Part shown: in pieces, positions 54,570-63,940 of the stretch
Layout: each line of letters opens with the position of its first letter
How positions within the stretch are numbered: the stretch's first letter is position 1
Source: Microbulbifer guangxiensis
GTDB lineage: Bacteria > Pseudomonadota > Gammaproteobacteria > Pseudomonadales > Cellvibrionaceae
Length of the DNA: 64,000 bases
Direction: 5' to 3'
NCBI RefSeq assembly: GCF_021729075.1
Contig: NZ_JAJSAQ010000005.1
Span: forward strand, 235,596 to 299,595
Program-made: the position numbers and the translations under genes
Notes under the pieces: model-generated
The model's database searches: none
Told to the model about the DNA's origin: nothing
Seen by the model: the letters and a program-made list of their open reading frames with translations, nothing else

Positions 54570-55166
54570 ATGGCACTGGTACAGCGTACAGATTTTGAGT
54601 TGACCCTGGCGGAATATTTCCGCGGGCGGCTGCAGGAGTTTGGTCGGGAGTTGGCCCCGCCGCCCCACGAGGACACCCTCTGGTATATGGGCAACATGCT
54701 GGCCCGTTTCGGCGACAGCGACGAGCTGTTCACCTACGAACAGGGTGAGCGCGGGATCCGCCCGCTCGCCCTCCTCTACCGGGATGCAGTGGAAACCCCC
54801 AGCGAGTGGGAGCGCTGCCAGCTGCTGCGCAAGCTGGGGGACACGGCCCTGTTTATTGGCGCGGTGTTTCCGGAAAACTACGCCCGCAAGGGCATCGTGA
54901 GGGATTACTTCGTCGGTATGGGTGGCGGCGCCTATGACTATCTCGGCGACAACGCCCGCCAGTACCGGCACGTGTTTGCCGAGCTGGCAGCAAAATTCAG
55001 CCGGATGCTGGAACTGGTGGCCCGCGCCTGTGCCAGGCAGCGGGCCTACGATGCGGCGGATGTGATCAATCTCTACCAGCGCTGGCGCAACAGTGGCGAT
55101 CCGCGCCTGGCCGCCGAGCTGCACGCCCTGGGTATCTCTCTTCCGGACTCTGACCTGCGCCACTGA
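54570..55166 (+). CDS. Conserved hypothetical protein, function unknown
   Basis: The start at 54570 has GGGAGGA ten bases upstream and gives 198 residues with no signal peptide or membrane segment. It looks like a soluble, mostly helical protein. Distinctive stretches are PPPHEDTLWYMGNMLARFG and YARKGIVRDYFVGMGGGAYD. I do not recognise the family. It is divergent from groES, with about 240 bp between, so the shared region may hold both promoters. The acyl-CoA thioesterase downstream is convergent. Confidence 0.75.
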   Translation: MALVQRTDFELTLAEYFRGRLQEFGRELAPPPHEDTLWYMGNMLARFGDSDELFTYEQGERGIRPLALLYRDAVETPSEWERCQLLRKLGDTALFIGAVFPENYARKGIVRDYFVGMGGGAYDYLGDNARQYRHVFAELAAKFSRMLELVARACARQRAYDAADVINLYQRWRNSGDPRLAAELHALGISLPDSDLRH

Positions 55167-55205
55167 GCCGGCGCAGGCAGCTGTGAAGAGCCCGGTCAGG
55201 CGGGA

Positions 55206-55598
55206 TCAGTTCGGCAGGGGGCGGGTGTGGCCCTTGTCATCGATGGCGACAAACACGAACTCCCCTTCAGTCACCTTCACCTGTTCGCCCGAGCCAACCC
55301 GGGTCAGCCACACTTCCACCATGGTGCGAATCGAGGAGCGGCCTACTTCGATCGGCTCGGCGTAGCAGCTGACGGTGGAGCCCACGGGTACCGGGCGCAG
55401 GAACACCATATTGCCGGTGGCCACGGTGGTGACCCGACCGCGAGCAATAGTCTGGGCGAAAATGGCGCCGGCGAGGTCCATCTGGGACATCAGCCAGCCG
55501 GCGAATACATCCCCCTGTGGGTTGGTATCTCGGGGCATGGCCAGGGTTTGCAGGGTCAGGGTGCCGGAGGGTTGCGGCGCTTCATCTAGTGCTGCCAT
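55206..55598 (-). CDS. yciA: Acyl-CoA thioesterase, YciA-like hotdog protein
   Basis: The 130-residue product has the hotdog fold and hydrolyses acyl-CoA esters. Family features are MPRDTNPQGDVFAGWLMSQM, with the catalytic Asp in the QGDVFAGW stretch, and DLAGAIFA followed by VATGNMVFLRPVPVG. The C terminus EGEFVFVAIDDKGHTRPLP is also typical. The gene is a single unit on the minus strand. Confidence 0.9.
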   Translation of the reverse strand: MAALDEAPQPSGTLTLQTLAMPRDTNPQGDVFAGWLMSQMDLAGAIFAQTIARGRVTTVATGNMVFLRPVPVGSTVSCYAEPIEVGRSSIRTMVEVWLTRVGSGEQVKVTEGEFVFVAIDDKGHTRPLPN

Positions 55599-55783
55599 GG
55601 ACTGCTACGAACTCTTAGACTTATTTTCTGGTTTGCCGCGAAAGCGGGTGGCGCATTGTAGCACAAGGTGCATAGAAATTAGCCACAGGTGACAAGGCCA
55701 AAACACGGGCCGGCGCCCGGTCTTCGGGGACTGGTGGCCCTTGCAGGCTTGCCCGATACCGGCGGGCCACCTAGAATCCCGCC

Positions 55784-56167
55784 ATGCACCGCATTCTGAC
55801 CCTGTTTCTGCTGCTGATGTTCAGCGCCCAGAGCCTCGCCTCTGCGGTGCAGCACGACTGTGGCGAAATGAGCGGCGCGGGTTCCATGTCCCATGCTGAC
55901 ATGGACATGCATCATGAGATGCCGGCTGATATGCCCTGTTGTGACGATGATGGGCAAGACACCACCGCAGCCTCGGATGTTGCCTCAGAAAAGGCGCGCC
56001 AGTGCCAGCTAAGTTGTGCGCTGGGTGCGTGCGCTTCGCCGGTTGCCGTGGTGGCGGTAGTCCAGCTTTTCGAGTTAAACCGCGCCCAGCCGTCTCAGGT
56101 CCCAGCACCCATCGACCGTCCCAATACCCCCTTCTCCAGTCTGTTCCGGCCCCCCATCGTCGCCTGA
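55784..56167 (+). CDS. Small secreted Met/His/Cys-rich protein at the head of the copper efflux genes
   Basis: The 127-residue product has a signal peptide (ILTLFLLLMFSAQSLASA). A metal-ligand-rich segment follows, with MSHADMDMHHEMPADMPCC, then a QCQLSC/GACAS Cys cluster and a Pro-rich C terminus. Its place 60 bases before the cusC-like gene suggests a periplasmic copper or silver binder or a CopL-like protein. I infer the role from composition and position only; there is no clear conserved fold. Confidence 0.7.
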   Translation: MHRILTLFLLLMFSAQSLASAVQHDCGEMSGAGSMSHADMDMHHEMPADMPCCDDDGQDTTAASDVASEKARQCQLSCALGACASPVAVVAVVQLFELNRAQPSQVPAPIDRPNTPFSSLFRPPIVA

Positions 56168-56227
56168 TGCCCCGTTAACACGGTGCCCTTCGGCACCTGC
56201 GAGCCATCACACAGACAGGAATCTCCG

Positions 56228-57520
56228 ATGTTATTCCCTCACAGGGCCGCGCAGCTTTGCGGCCTGTTTGCACTGTTGTCCGCCCTGTCGGCAGCACCAA
56301 CGCAGGCATCCCTCGATTACCAGCAGGCAGTGCAGATTGCGCTGGAACTCGATCCGGAGAGCGCCGCCCAGCGGCTGGAGGCCGAGGCGCTGCAGGCCGG
56401 CGCCGTGGCCGACAGCCAGTGGGCGGACCCGATGGTCAAGTTCGGGGTCGCCAACCTGCCCACGGACAGCTTCGCCTTCGACGAGCAGCCCATGACCCAA
56501 AAGGTGGTGGGGATCAGCCAGCAGTTGCCGCGGGGCGACAGCGCCCGCCTGTCCGGCGAGCGCGGCCTGCTGCAGGCTGAGGCCAGCTTCGCCAATGCTG
56601 CCGATCGCGAGCTGCAGCTGGCGCTGGCGGTGAGCGATTCCTTCCTGCAGCTGTCCGCCCAGCTCGAGCGTCGTCGCCTGCTGCAGGAAAACCGCCTCTG
56701 GCTGGAGCAGCTGGTGGAGTACGACCGCAACCGCCTCGCTACCGGAGAAGTGCAGTCCCAGCGGATGCTGCAGACCCAGCTGGCATTGGCCCGTCTCGAC
56801 GACCGGCTGCAGAGCATCGGAGGCGATATCGACCGCGCCCGCGGCGAACTCACCCGCTGGATCGGCGAGGCCGCCTGGCAGCCGGTGAACACTCGCTTGC
56901 CGGACTGGCCGGATACCGAGGCCTGGCTGCAGGCGCGGCAACTGCCGGTGCCGCCGGAGAGTATCGCCGGCCACCCGGCGCTGGAGGCGGCCGGGGCCAT
57001 GGTCGAGGCGCAGTCGCGCAACGTGGCGCTGGCACACGAAGCCTACAAGCCGCAGTGGAAGTTGGAGCTGAGCTACGGCCAGCGACAGCCGACCCCCATG
57101 AGTGATGGCGCCGACTTTGCCAGCGCCCTGGTCTCCGTCGACCTGCCCCTGTTCCGCCACAACCGCCAGGACCAGCGCCTCGCCGCCGCCCGCGCGCGGG
57201 AGAGTGCCGGCATCCTGCAGCGCCAGAACCTGTTGCAGCGGCTCCACGGTGGCCTCAACAGCGCCGCGGCCTCGGCGGAAAGCCTGCAGTCGCGGCGCCA
57301 CCTGTACCGGAACCAGCTGCTGCCGACGGCCGAAGCTACCGCCGATGCCCTTCTGCAGGGTTACGCCGCTAACACCGCCGACCTGGATGCGGTGATCTCG
57401 GCCCGCATGGAAGCCATCGAGGCGCAGATCGCGGCCCTGCAGTTGGATTACGACTACTTCCGCGCGCTGGCGCGGATTCGCTATTACCTCGCCGGCGCGG
57501 TGCCGGCGGACAGCAAGTGA
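56228..57520 (+). CDS. cusC: Outer-membrane efflux channel of a heavy-metal RND pump (CusC/CzcC-like, TolC superfamily)
   Basis: The start at 56228 has AGGAA before it and gives 430 residues with a signal peptide (AAQLCGLFALLSALSAAPTQA). The two TolC-type repeats are visible as SLDYQQAVQIALELDP and, later, KLELSYGQRQPTPMSDGADF. Long Ala/Gln/Leu-rich helices lie between them. As the outer-membrane exit duct it would join the CusB and CusA proteins encoded just downstream. Confidence 0.9.
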   Translation: MLFPHRAAQLCGLFALLSALSAAPTQASLDYQQAVQIALELDPESAAQRLEAEALQAGAVADSQWADPMVKFGVANLPTDSFAFDEQPMTQKVVGISQQLPRGDSARLSGERGLLQAEASFANAADRELQLALAVSDSFLQLSAQLERRRLLQENRLWLEQLVEYDRNRLATGEVQSQRMLQTQLALARLDDRLQSIGGDIDRARGELTRWIGEAAWQPVNTRLPDWPDTEAWLQARQLPVPPESIAGHPALEAAGAMVEAQSRNVALAHEAYKPQWKLELSYGQRQPTPMSDGADFASALVSVDLPLFRHNRQDQRLAAARARESAGILQRQNLLQRLHGGLNSAAASAESLQSRRHLYRNQLLPTAEATADALLQGYAANTADLDAVISARMEAIEAQIAALQLDYDYFRALARIRYYLAGAVPADSK

Positions 57521-57580
57521 CGGGCTTGCCGGCAACAAGAATTGGCCCGCACTGCGGGCGGACTGGATAGGAATACGAAG

Positions 57581-59101
57581 ATGCAGAAAGCTCCGATTGT
57601 GATTGCCGCCGCGGTACTGGTCGGCGCGGCGCTGGGCTGGTGGCTCGGTGCCGGTGACGGAGATTCGTCCGAACAGGCTGAGGGCGGAAAAAAGATCCTT
57701 TACTGGGTAGCGCCCATGGACCCCAATTACCGCCGCGACGGGCCGGGCAAGTCGCCCATGGGTATGGACCTGATCCCGGTGTATGAGGGCGAAGAGGAAA
57801 AAGAGGCCGCCGGCACGGTGCGTATCTCGCCGGTGGTGGAAAACAACCTGGGTGTGCGCACCGGCGTGGCCGAGCGTGGCCCGGTGTCAGCGAAGCTGAA
57901 CACGGTGGGTATCGTGCGCCTCGACCAGGACCGCATCGAGCACCAGCACTCGCGCCTGAGCGGCTGGGTGCAGAAGAGCTGGGTCAAGGCCAAGGGGGAC
58001 CGGGTGGAAAAAGGCCAGCCCCTTGTCGAGATCTATTCACCGGAGCTGGTCAAAGCCCAGCGGGAACTGCTCGGTGCCCTCAAGAGTGGCAACCGCGCCC
58101 TGATCAGCGCCTCGCGGGAACGCCTTCACAGTCTTGGTATTCCCGCGGAAGAGATTGCTCGCGTCGAGCGCGAGGGCAAGGCGAGTGAGGCGATCACCCT
58201 CTATGCACACGCCAGCGGCTATGTGGAAAACCTGGGCGTGCGCGATGGCATGTACATCACCCCACAGACCACCCTGGTAAGCGTGGGGCCGCTGGAGACG
58301 GTGTGGATCGAGGGCGAGGTATTTCCCCGCCAGGGCTACAAGGTGCAAACGGGGGACACCGCCACCGTGCGCGCCGACATCCGCCCGGGTCGCATCTGGC
58401 TGGGGGAGATTGCCAAGGTGCTGCCACAGCTGGATGAGCAGATGCGCACCCTGACTGTGCGCGTGCGGGTGGACAACCCGGACCGCACCCTGCGTCCGGG
58501 CATGTTCGTGCAGTTGCAGCTGGACGGCCCGCAACAGCAGGCACTGACGATCCCGCGGGAAGCACTGATCCGCACCGGCAGCATGGAGCGGGTGGTACTC
58601 GCCGAGGGTGACGGTCGCTTCCGTTCCATCAAAGTGCGTTCCGGGCGCGAATTCGGCGAGCGGGTGGAGATCCTCGAGGGGCTCGAAGCCGGTCAGCGGG
58701 TGGTGACCTCGGCCCAGTTCCTGCTGGATTCCGAATCCAGTGTCAGTGCCGGCCTCGAACGCCTGGATGCCGGGGACCAGCCCTGGGTAGGTGCCCGGGT
58801 GCTGACCATGCCCGATGACAACCACTACGCCCGCCTGGAGCACGACCCGGTACCGGCCTGGGACTGGCCGGGGATGGTCATGGGCTTTTACGTGGCCGAC
58901 GATGCCGGCCAGGCGCTGCGGGAGGCGATGGAGAGCGATCGCCGGGTCGAGGTGCAGATTCGCGAACGGCCGGATGGCAAGTACGAGGTACTGGCGGTGC
59001 GACCGGCGGCGGGTCACCAGCACCACCAGCCGCAACAGGAGGAGAAGTCGGACTCCCACGATCACCACAACCACCATGACCAGGAGGGCGAGCACAAATG
59101 A
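57581..59101 (+). CDS. cusB: Heavy-metal RND efflux adaptor CusB with heavy-metal-binding and CusF-like domains
   Basis: The start at 57581 gives 506 residues with an N-terminal membrane anchor ([17 protein letters not shown]). A heavy-metal-binding domain follows at about residues 40-70 ([28 protein letters not shown]). The barrel-sandwich, beta-barrel and hairpin parts of a CusB adaptor come next. After about residue 400 there is a CusF-like metal-binding domain with the key pattern [18 protein letters not shown]: a His, a Trp and two Met as in CusF. The last 25 residues are His-rich. The stop overlaps cusA by four bases. In E. coli, CusF is a separate protein, so this is a fusion. Confidence 0.93.
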   Translation: MQKAPIVIAAAVLVGAALGWWLGAGDGDSSEQAEGGKKILYWVAPMDPNYRRDGPGKSPMGMDLIPVYEGEEEKEAAGTVRISPVVENNLGVRTGVAERGPVSAKLNTVGIVRLDQDRIEHQHSRLSGWVQKSWVKAKGDRVEKGQPLVEIYSPELVKAQRELLGALKSGNRALISASRERLHSLGIPAEEIARVEREGKASEAITLYAHASGYVENLGVRDGMYITPQTTLVSVGPLETVWIEGEVFPRQGYKVQTGDTATVRADIRPGRIWLGEIAKVLPQLDEQMRTLTVRVRVDNPDRTLRPGMFVQLQLDGPQQQALTIPREALIRTGSMERVVLAEGDGRFRSIKVRSGREFGERVEILEGLEAGQRVVTSAQFLLDSESSVSAGLERLDAGDQPWVGARVLTMPDDNHYARLEHDPVPAWDWPGMVMGFYVADDAGQALREAMESDRRVEVQIRERPDGKYEVLAVRPAAGHQHHQPQQEEKSDSHDHHNHHDQEGEHK

Positions 59102-62100
59102 TCGCCCGCATTATCCACTGGTCGCTGCACAACCGCATTGTGGTGCTGCTCGGTGCCTTCGCCCTGCTACTCGGCGGCCTCTACAGCCTGCGCCACACCC
59201 CGGTGGACGCCCTGCCCGACCTGTCCGATGTGCAGGTGATCGTGAAGACTTCCTATCCGGGCCAGGCGCCGGAAGTGGTGGAGGACCAGGTCACCTACCC
59301 GCTCACCACCGCCATGCTGTCGGTGCCGGGTGCGGTCACGGTGCGGGGCTATTCGTTCTTCGGTGATTCCTATGTCTATGTGATCTTCGAGGACGACATG
59401 GACCTCTACTGGGCGCGCTCACGGGTGCTGGAGTACCTGAGCCAGGTGGCGCCCCGGCTGCCCGCCGGCGCCCAGCCGGAACTCGGGCCGGACGCCACCG
59501 GCGTGGGCTGGATCTACAGCTATGCCCTGGTGGATCGCAGCGGCCAGCACGACCTGGCCCAGCTGCGCTCGATCCAGGACTGGTTCCTGAAATACGAGCT
59601 GCAGACCATCGCCGGCGTGTCGGAGGTGGCGACTGTCGGCGGCATGGTGCGGCAATACCAGGTGGTGGTGGACCCGCTGCGCCTGCGCGCCTACGACCTG
59701 ACCCTCGCCCAGGTGCGCAGTGCCATCGAGCGCGGCAACCGGGAGACCGGCGCCTCGGTGGTGGAAATGGCGGAGGCCGAGTACATGGTCCGCGCCAGCG
59801 GTTACATCCAGGGCGTCGACGACCTGCGCCAGATACCACTGCGGGTGGATGACAGCGGCACGCCGCTGTTGCTTGGTGACGTGGCGGACATCCGCGTGGG
59901 GCCGCAGATGCGCCGGGGTATTTCCGAGCTCGATGGCGAGGGGGAAGTGGTCGGTGGCGTGGTGGTGATGCGCTTTGGTGAAAACGCCCGCGCCGTGATC
60001 GAACGGGTGACCGAACGCCTCGACGAGCTGCAGCTGAGCCTGCCGGAGGGCGTGGAAATCGTGCCCACCTACGACCGCAGCGAACTGATCGACAGTGCGG
60101 TCAGCAACCTGGCCCACAAGCTGGTACAGGAGTTCCTCGTGGTAGCACTGGTCTGTGCCCTGTTCCTGTATCACCTGCGCTCGTCATTGGTGATTGCCCT
60201 CAGCCTGCCGCTGGGGATCCTCGGCGCGTTTATCGTCATGCACCTGCAGGGCATCAACGCCAATATCATGAGCCTGGGCGGCATTGCCATCGCCATCGGC
60301 GCCATGGTGGACGGTGCCATCGTCATGATCGAGAACCTGCACAAGCACATGGAGCGCACGCCGCTGACCGAGCGCAACCGCTGGCAGGTGGTGGCGGAAG
60401 CGGCCGGCGAGGTGGGGCCGCCGCTGTTCTTCAGCCTGTTGATCATCACCCTGAGCTTCCTGCCCGTCTTCGCCCTGGAGGGCCAGGAGGGGCGGCTGTT
60501 CAGCCCGCTCGCCTACACCAAAACCTATGCCATGGCCGTGGCCGCGGGGCTGGCCATTACTCTGGTGCCGGTATTGATGGGTTATTTCGTGCGCGGTCGG
60601 GTTAAGCCGGAACAGGCCAACCCGATCAATCGTGCCCTGAGCGCTGCCTATCGACCGGCGCTCGAGCTGGCGGTGCGCTTTCCGCGCGCGGTGCTGGTCG
60701 GCGCCCTAGTGCTACTGGCCAGTACTCTCTACCCGCTCGCCAAGACCGGCACCGAGTTTATGCCGCCACTGGACGAGGGCGACCTGATGTACATGCCCAG
60801 CACCCATCCGGGCATCTCCATCGGCAAGGCCCGCGAGCTGCTGCAGCAGACCGACAAGCTGATCAAGTCGGTGCCGGAGGTGGCGCAGGTGTGGGGCAAG
60901 ATCGGCCGCGCAGACACTGCCACCGATCCGGCGCCGCTGACCATGATCGAGACCATCATCCGCTTCAAGCCCGAGGACGAGTGGCGGCCGGGCATGACCC
61001 CGGAAAAGCTGCGCGCGGAGCTCGACCGGGTGGTGCAGGTGCCCGGGGTCACCAACGCGTGGGTCATGCCGATCAAGACCCGCATCGACATGCTCGCCAC
61101 CGGCATCAAGACGCCGGTGGGCATCAAGGTGGCAGGACCGGAACTGGCGCAGATCGAGCGAATTGGCACGCGGCTGGAGGCCATCCTTGGCGACCTTCCC
61201 GGCACGGCCTCCGTGTACGCGGAGCGGGTCGCCGGTGGCCGCTATATCGACGTGGATATCGACCGCACCGCCGCCGCCCGCTTTGGCCTCAATATCGCCG
61301 ATGTGCAGTCGGTGGTGGACACCGCGATCGGCGGGCGCAATGTCACCGAGACGGTGGAGGGCCTGGAGCGCTACCCGGTCAACCTCCGCTACCCGCAGAG
61401 CTGGCGGGATTCCCCCGAGCAGATGCGGCTGCTACCGCTGGTGGCGCCGAACGGCAACCACCTGGCCCTGGGCGACGTGGCCCGCATCGAGGTGCGGGAT
61501 GGTCCACCGATGATCAAGACCGAGAATGCGCGCCCCAACGGCTGGATCTATGTGGATATCGCCGATGTGGATCTCGGCAGCTGGGTCGCCGGCGCCAAAC
61601 AGGCGGTGGCAGAGCAGTTGCAGCTGCCACCCGGCTACTCGCTGATCTGGTCCGGCCAGTATGAATACATGGAGCGGGCCTGGGAGCGGCTCGGTGTGCT
61701 GTTACCGCTGACCCTGGGCATCATCGTGCTGCTGCTCTACCTGAGCTTCCGCCATGTGGGCGAAGTGCTGGTGATCCTCGGCAGCCTGCCGCTAGCCCTG
61801 ATCGGCGGCCTGTGGCTGCTCTACTGGCTCGACTACAACCTGTCGGTGGCGGTGGGGGTCGGCTTTATTGCCCTGGCCGGTGTGGCGGTGGAGATCGGCG
61901 TGATCATGCTGGTGTACCTGAACCAGGCCTGGAATCGAGTCCAGGACGATCGCGCACAGGCCGGCGGCGAGCTGACGCGGCAAGACCTGCAGCGGGCCAT
62001 CCGCGAGGGCGCCGGCCAGCGCATGCGGCCAGTCTTGATGACCACTGCCACGGTCTTTATCGGCCTGGTGCCGGTGATGATCGGCAGCGGTGTTGGCTCC

Positions 62101-62226
62101 GAGGTAATGCAACGTATCGCTGCACCGATGGTGGGTGGCATGGTCAGTGCAATGGTGCTGACGCTACTGGTGATCCCGGCGATTTACCGGTTATGGAAGG
62201 GGCGTGGTTTAGCCGATGCTTCGTAG
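59098..62226 (+). CDS. cusA: Copper/silver RND efflux pump CusA
   Basis: CusA is the inner-membrane proton-driven pump of the complex. The 1042 residues have the RND layout of 12 membrane helices and two large periplasmic loops. Conserved segments include [35 protein letters not shown] and [18 protein letters not shown]. The proposed metal-binding Met residues are represented in YMPS, PGMT and [15 protein letters not shown]. This places it with the monovalent-metal (Cus) rather than zinc/cobalt (Czc) group. The start overlaps cusB (ATGA). Confidence 0.94.
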   Translation: MIARIIHWSLHNRIVVLLGAFALLLGGLYSLRHTPVDALPDLSDVQVIVKTSYPGQAPEVVEDQVTYPLTTAMLSVPGAVTVRGYSFFGDSYVYVIFEDDMDLYWARSRVLEYLSQVAPRLPAGAQPELGPDATGVGWIYSYALVDRSGQHDLAQLRSIQDWFLKYELQTIAGVSEVATVGGMVRQYQVVVDPLRLRAYDLTLAQVRSAIERGNRETGASVVEMAEAEYMVRASGYIQGVDDLRQIPLRVDDSGTPLLLGDVADIRVGPQMRRGISELDGEGEVVGGVVVMRFGENARAVIERVTERLDELQLSLPEGVEIVPTYDRSELIDSAVSNLAHKLVQEFLVVALVCALFLYHLRSSLVIALSLPLGILGAFIVMHLQGINANIMSLGGIAIAIGAMVDGAIVMIENLHKHMERTPLTERNRWQVVAEAAGEVGPPLFFSLLIITLSFLPVFALEGQEGRLFSPLAYTKTYAMAVAAGLAITLVPVLMGYFVRGRVKPEQANPINRALSAAYRPALELAVRFPRAVLVGALVLLASTLYPLAKTGTEFMPPLDEGDLMYMPSTHPGISIGKARELLQQTDKLIKSVPEVAQVWGKIGRADTATDPAPLTMIETIIRFKPEDEWRPGMTPEKLRAELDRVVQVPGVTNAWVMPIKTRIDMLATGIKTPVGIKVAGPELAQIERIGTRLEAILGDLPGTASVYAERVAGGRYIDVDIDRTAAARFGLNIADVQSVVDTAIGGRNVTETVEGLERYPVNLRYPQSWRDSPEQMRLLPLVAPNGNHLALGDVARIEVRDGPPMIKTENARPNGWIYVDIADVDLGSWVAGAKQAVAEQLQLPPGYSLIWSGQYEYMERAWERLGVLLPLTLGIIVLLLYLSFRHVGEVLVILGSLPLALIGGLWLLYWLDYNLSVAVGVGFIALAGVAVEIGVIMLVYLNQAWNRVQDDRAQAGGELTRQDLQRAIREGAGQRMRPVLMTTATVFIGLVPVMIGSGVGSEVMQRIAAPMVGGMVSAMVLTLLVIPAIYRLWKGRGLADAS

Positions 62227-62481
62227 CTTCCGCCGTCGCGGAAAGTCACCAGCGGGGCTTTTAAAGACGCATGCCCCATAAAGGCTGTCGGCGCTGTCCT
62301 CGCGCCGACGGCTCTGGAATGCCCCGGCGATACCCTCCTTAGAAGCTGGCGCCATATTCTACACCGGCGTCTCTTTCGAAATATAAGGCGTGGCTATATC
62401 TGGCCATCTGTGGCTTTATTTGTCTCAGAATGGGTATATGTGCCCACATGGCCAGATATGACCATGCCTATGAATAAACTG
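62227..62481. other. Intergenic left flank of the cassette array, with two hairpins
   Basis: A 12-bp stem hairpin at 62283-62313 (core GTCGGCGC / GCGCCGAC, loop TGTCCTC) lies 57 bases after cusA and lacks a T tract. A 21-bp imperfect inverted repeat covers 62387-62407 and 62448-62468 (18 of 21 paired), ending 12 bases before the first cassette junction. No integrase gene and no recognisable attC lies here. The junction context AATAAACTG/TTATAT may be a secondary integration site or an attI remnant. Confidence 0.6.
62387..62468. repeat. Imperfect inverted repeat next to the cassette-array boundary
   Basis: The left arm contains CTATATCTGGCCAT and the right arm ATGGCCAGATATGACC; 12 bp of the inner part pair perfectly. 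A smaller TGGG / CCCA hairpin lies inside the loop. It is unlike the three attC sites downstream, having neither their GCAAT/ATTGC boxes nor a terminal RYYYAAC. Confidence 0.8.
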
Positions 62482-62500
62482 TTATATTTAGGCCCGAAAA

Positions 62501-62893
62501 ATGGCGACCTATATTTGGGATGAAAATCAGCAACGCTTAAAGGTCAAGCCTGGTAGTTATTGCTATAGATCTAAATGGGCGTGTTTTTCTTGTCGAAAAT
62601 CCTTCACGCGTATGAGGGAGGGCAACAAACCGGGAATAGTGCATTGCCCTGATTGCAAAATGGCAGCAACTGATATGGGGCACCTTTTTGAACCACCACC
62701 AAAAAGAAGTGTTCGGCGCTGGCAAATAATGGAGCTCTTAGGTAAATACTCACTTGGGTTTTATACAGCTGGTAACGTCGCGTTTATCAACTACATGATT
62801 GCCGGCAATTTCAAGCTGCCGCCAAAAGAAGTAGAAAAAAACATTATCCAGTACTTATCAAAAAACCGTGGATTTAAACCCAGTGGCACATAA
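62501..62893 (+). CDS. Cassette 1 protein: small zinc-ribbon-like protein, function unknown
   Basis: The 130-residue product starts 19 bases after the cassette junction. It has two Cys pairs, CFSC and CPDC, separated by about 20 residues (residues 28-31 and 49-52), which can form a zinc ribbon. The C-terminal half is rich in Lys and aromatic residues (FYTAGNVAFINYMIAGNFKL) and ends in Lys/Arg-rich sequence. No signal peptide is present. Binding to nucleic acid or protein is possible, but I do not recognise the family. The stop TAA is immediately before the attC R'' box. Confidence 0.8.
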   Translation: MATYIWDENQQRLKVKPGSYCYRSKWACFSCRKSFTRMREGNKPGIVHCPDCKMAATDMGHLFEPPPKRSVRRWQIMELLGKYSLGFYTAGNVAFINYMIAGNFKLPPKEVEKNIIQYLSKNRGFKPSGT

Positions 62894-63013
62894 ATATAAC
62901 AAAGCAATCAACACCGACAGCTATTACTCCGGCCTTTCTGGTGCGGGTCGCTGCACTCCCAGTTTACACCAAAAATTCCTCCGCAATAGCTGCGGGTTAT
63001 TGCGGTGTTAAGC
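62894..63013 (+). other. attC: attC recombination site of cassette 1 (120 bp)
   Basis: R'' is ATATAAC (62894-62900) and R' is GTTAAGC (63007-63013). The inner boxes GCAAT (62904-62908) and ATTGC (62999-63003) are complementary. The arms pair over much of the site, including CAGCTATT near the centre. This yields the imperfect palindrome that folds into the recombinogenic bottom strand. Confidence 0.93.
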
Positions 63014-63017
63014 GAAT

Positions 63018-63377
63018 ATGAAATCCGAGAACTCTTATATTGATCGTACACTCGCTTCACGAAATATGTCTAAGCAGCATGAATACGAAAATCTTCAATT
63101 CATGATGCTTGTCCAAGCTACGGTTGGTGGTATTCATCCTCTTATTAGAGCAATCAGGATGCGCTGCGTTGAAGAAGTGGTACATATATATTTCGAGATT
63201 GATGAAAAAGATGAAGATGTATTGGAGGCTTTGTGGGAAATAGAGGAAGAATGGTGCGCTTATCAAGTTACAAACGTACCTTTCGAACGTCATTTGCAAG
63301 TTAGCAAGGCCAACACTTTCCTCGGTGAGCAGCAAGCGAGATCTATATATGTCAGGTATGATAATTCCCACGCTTAA
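63018..63377 (+). CDS. Cassette 2 protein: small acidic protein, possibly immunity-like
   Basis: The 119-residue product starts 11 bases after the junction G, and its TAA lies inside the attC R'' box. It is acidic, with VHIYFEIDEKDEDVLEALWE and EIEEEWCAYQ. It has an alpha/beta-looking middle with LVQATVGGIHPLIRAIRM. Small acidic proteins of this kind are common immunity proteins in cassette arrays, but I see no diagnostic motif, so the role is only a suggestion. No signal peptide is present. Confidence 0.8.
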   Translation: MKSENSYIDRTLASRNMSKQHEYENLQFMMLVQATVGGIHPLIRAIRMRCVEEVVHIYFEIDEKDEDVLEALWEIEEEWCAYQVTNVPFERHLQVSKANTFLGEQQARSIYVRYDNSHA

Positions 63378-63488
63378 CAAAGCAATGCAGCCGACGTCTT
63401 ACTTTGTGTACCTTTTGCACGGTCGTTGCGCTCCCATTTTCGTGCAAAAAATGCACAAAGTAACCCGCGTCTGATTGCGGCGTTAAGT
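63372..63488 (+). other. attC: attC recombination site of cassette 2 (117 bp)
   Basis: R'' is GCTTAAC (63372-63378) and R' is GTTAAGT (63482-63488). The boxes GCAAT and ATTGC are present. The central arms TTACTTTGTG and CACAAAGTAA pair well. The stop codon of the cassette 2 gene overlaps R''. Confidence 0.94.
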
Positions 63489-63492
63489 GAAT

Positions 63493-63789
63493 ATGATCGA
63501 CCAGAGAATAGAGTCAAAAATTAAAGAATTTGAGCCGGACGATGGTTGCTGGTTACCTCTTGATGAGCTTCTAACTGAAGCGTTCAACTCTTCGGAACCG
63601 CAGAAGTTCTATGAAGCAATTTTTGAGTTATTTTGTAAATTCCCAGAAGAGGACGGTTCAGGCGTGTTCTGGACTGCGCTTCACGGAATGGAGTATTTTG
63701 GCGGCTATGAGTCAACGCTTAAAGAAATTCACCTAAAATCACCGAGTCTAATGTCAAAAATAATGCTCAAAAGACTAGCAAATTCGTAG
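63493..63789 (+). CDS. Cassette 3 protein: small protein, possibly immunity-like
   Basis: The ATG at 63493 is 11 bases after the junction G, the same spacing as in cassette 2. An in-frame GTG at 63487 lies within R'. The 98-residue acidic protein has the distinctive stretch GVFWTALHGMEYFGGYE followed by SPSLMSKIMLKRLANS. This pattern, a Trp/His/Glu core, a Gly-Tyr-Glu turn and a C-terminal Ser-Pro...Arg-x-x-Asn helix, resembles immunity-type proteins found near secreted toxins. The match is from memory of the pattern and is not proven. Confidence 0.8.
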   Translation: MIDQRIESKIKEFEPDDGCWLPLDELLTEAFNSSEPQKFYEAIFELFCKFPEEDGSGVFWTALHGMEYFGGYESTLKEIHLKSPSLMSKIMLKRLANS

Positions 63790-63813
63790 GGGGCAAGGTG
63801 CAGTGCCTAGCTC

Positions 63814-63933
63814 ACTTAACAAGCAGCGGCAGAGCGACAGCCAACGCTACGCACCTTTTGTGTTACTCGCTGGCGCTCAAACATTAACACAAAATGCGCT
63901 CCGCGCTGGCTGCGCCTGCGCTGGGCGTTAGAT
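63814..63933 (+). other. attC: attC recombination site of cassette 3 (120 bp)
   Basis: R'' is ACTTAAC (63814-63820) and R' is GTTAGAT (63927-63933). The central arms TTTTGTGTTA and TAACACAAAA pair exactly, and outer segments such as GCTGGC / GCGCTGGC give further pairing. The inner boxes differ from those of the first two sites (AGCAGCG / CGCTGG). Confidence 0.92.
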
Positions 63934-63940
63934 GGATCGT

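Noticed and set aside
62283..62313. Hairpin after cusA considered as a cassette attC site or terminator
   Set aside because: It has no RYYYAAC/GTTRRRY ends, so it is not an attC. It also lacks a T tract, so an intrinsic terminator is doubtful.
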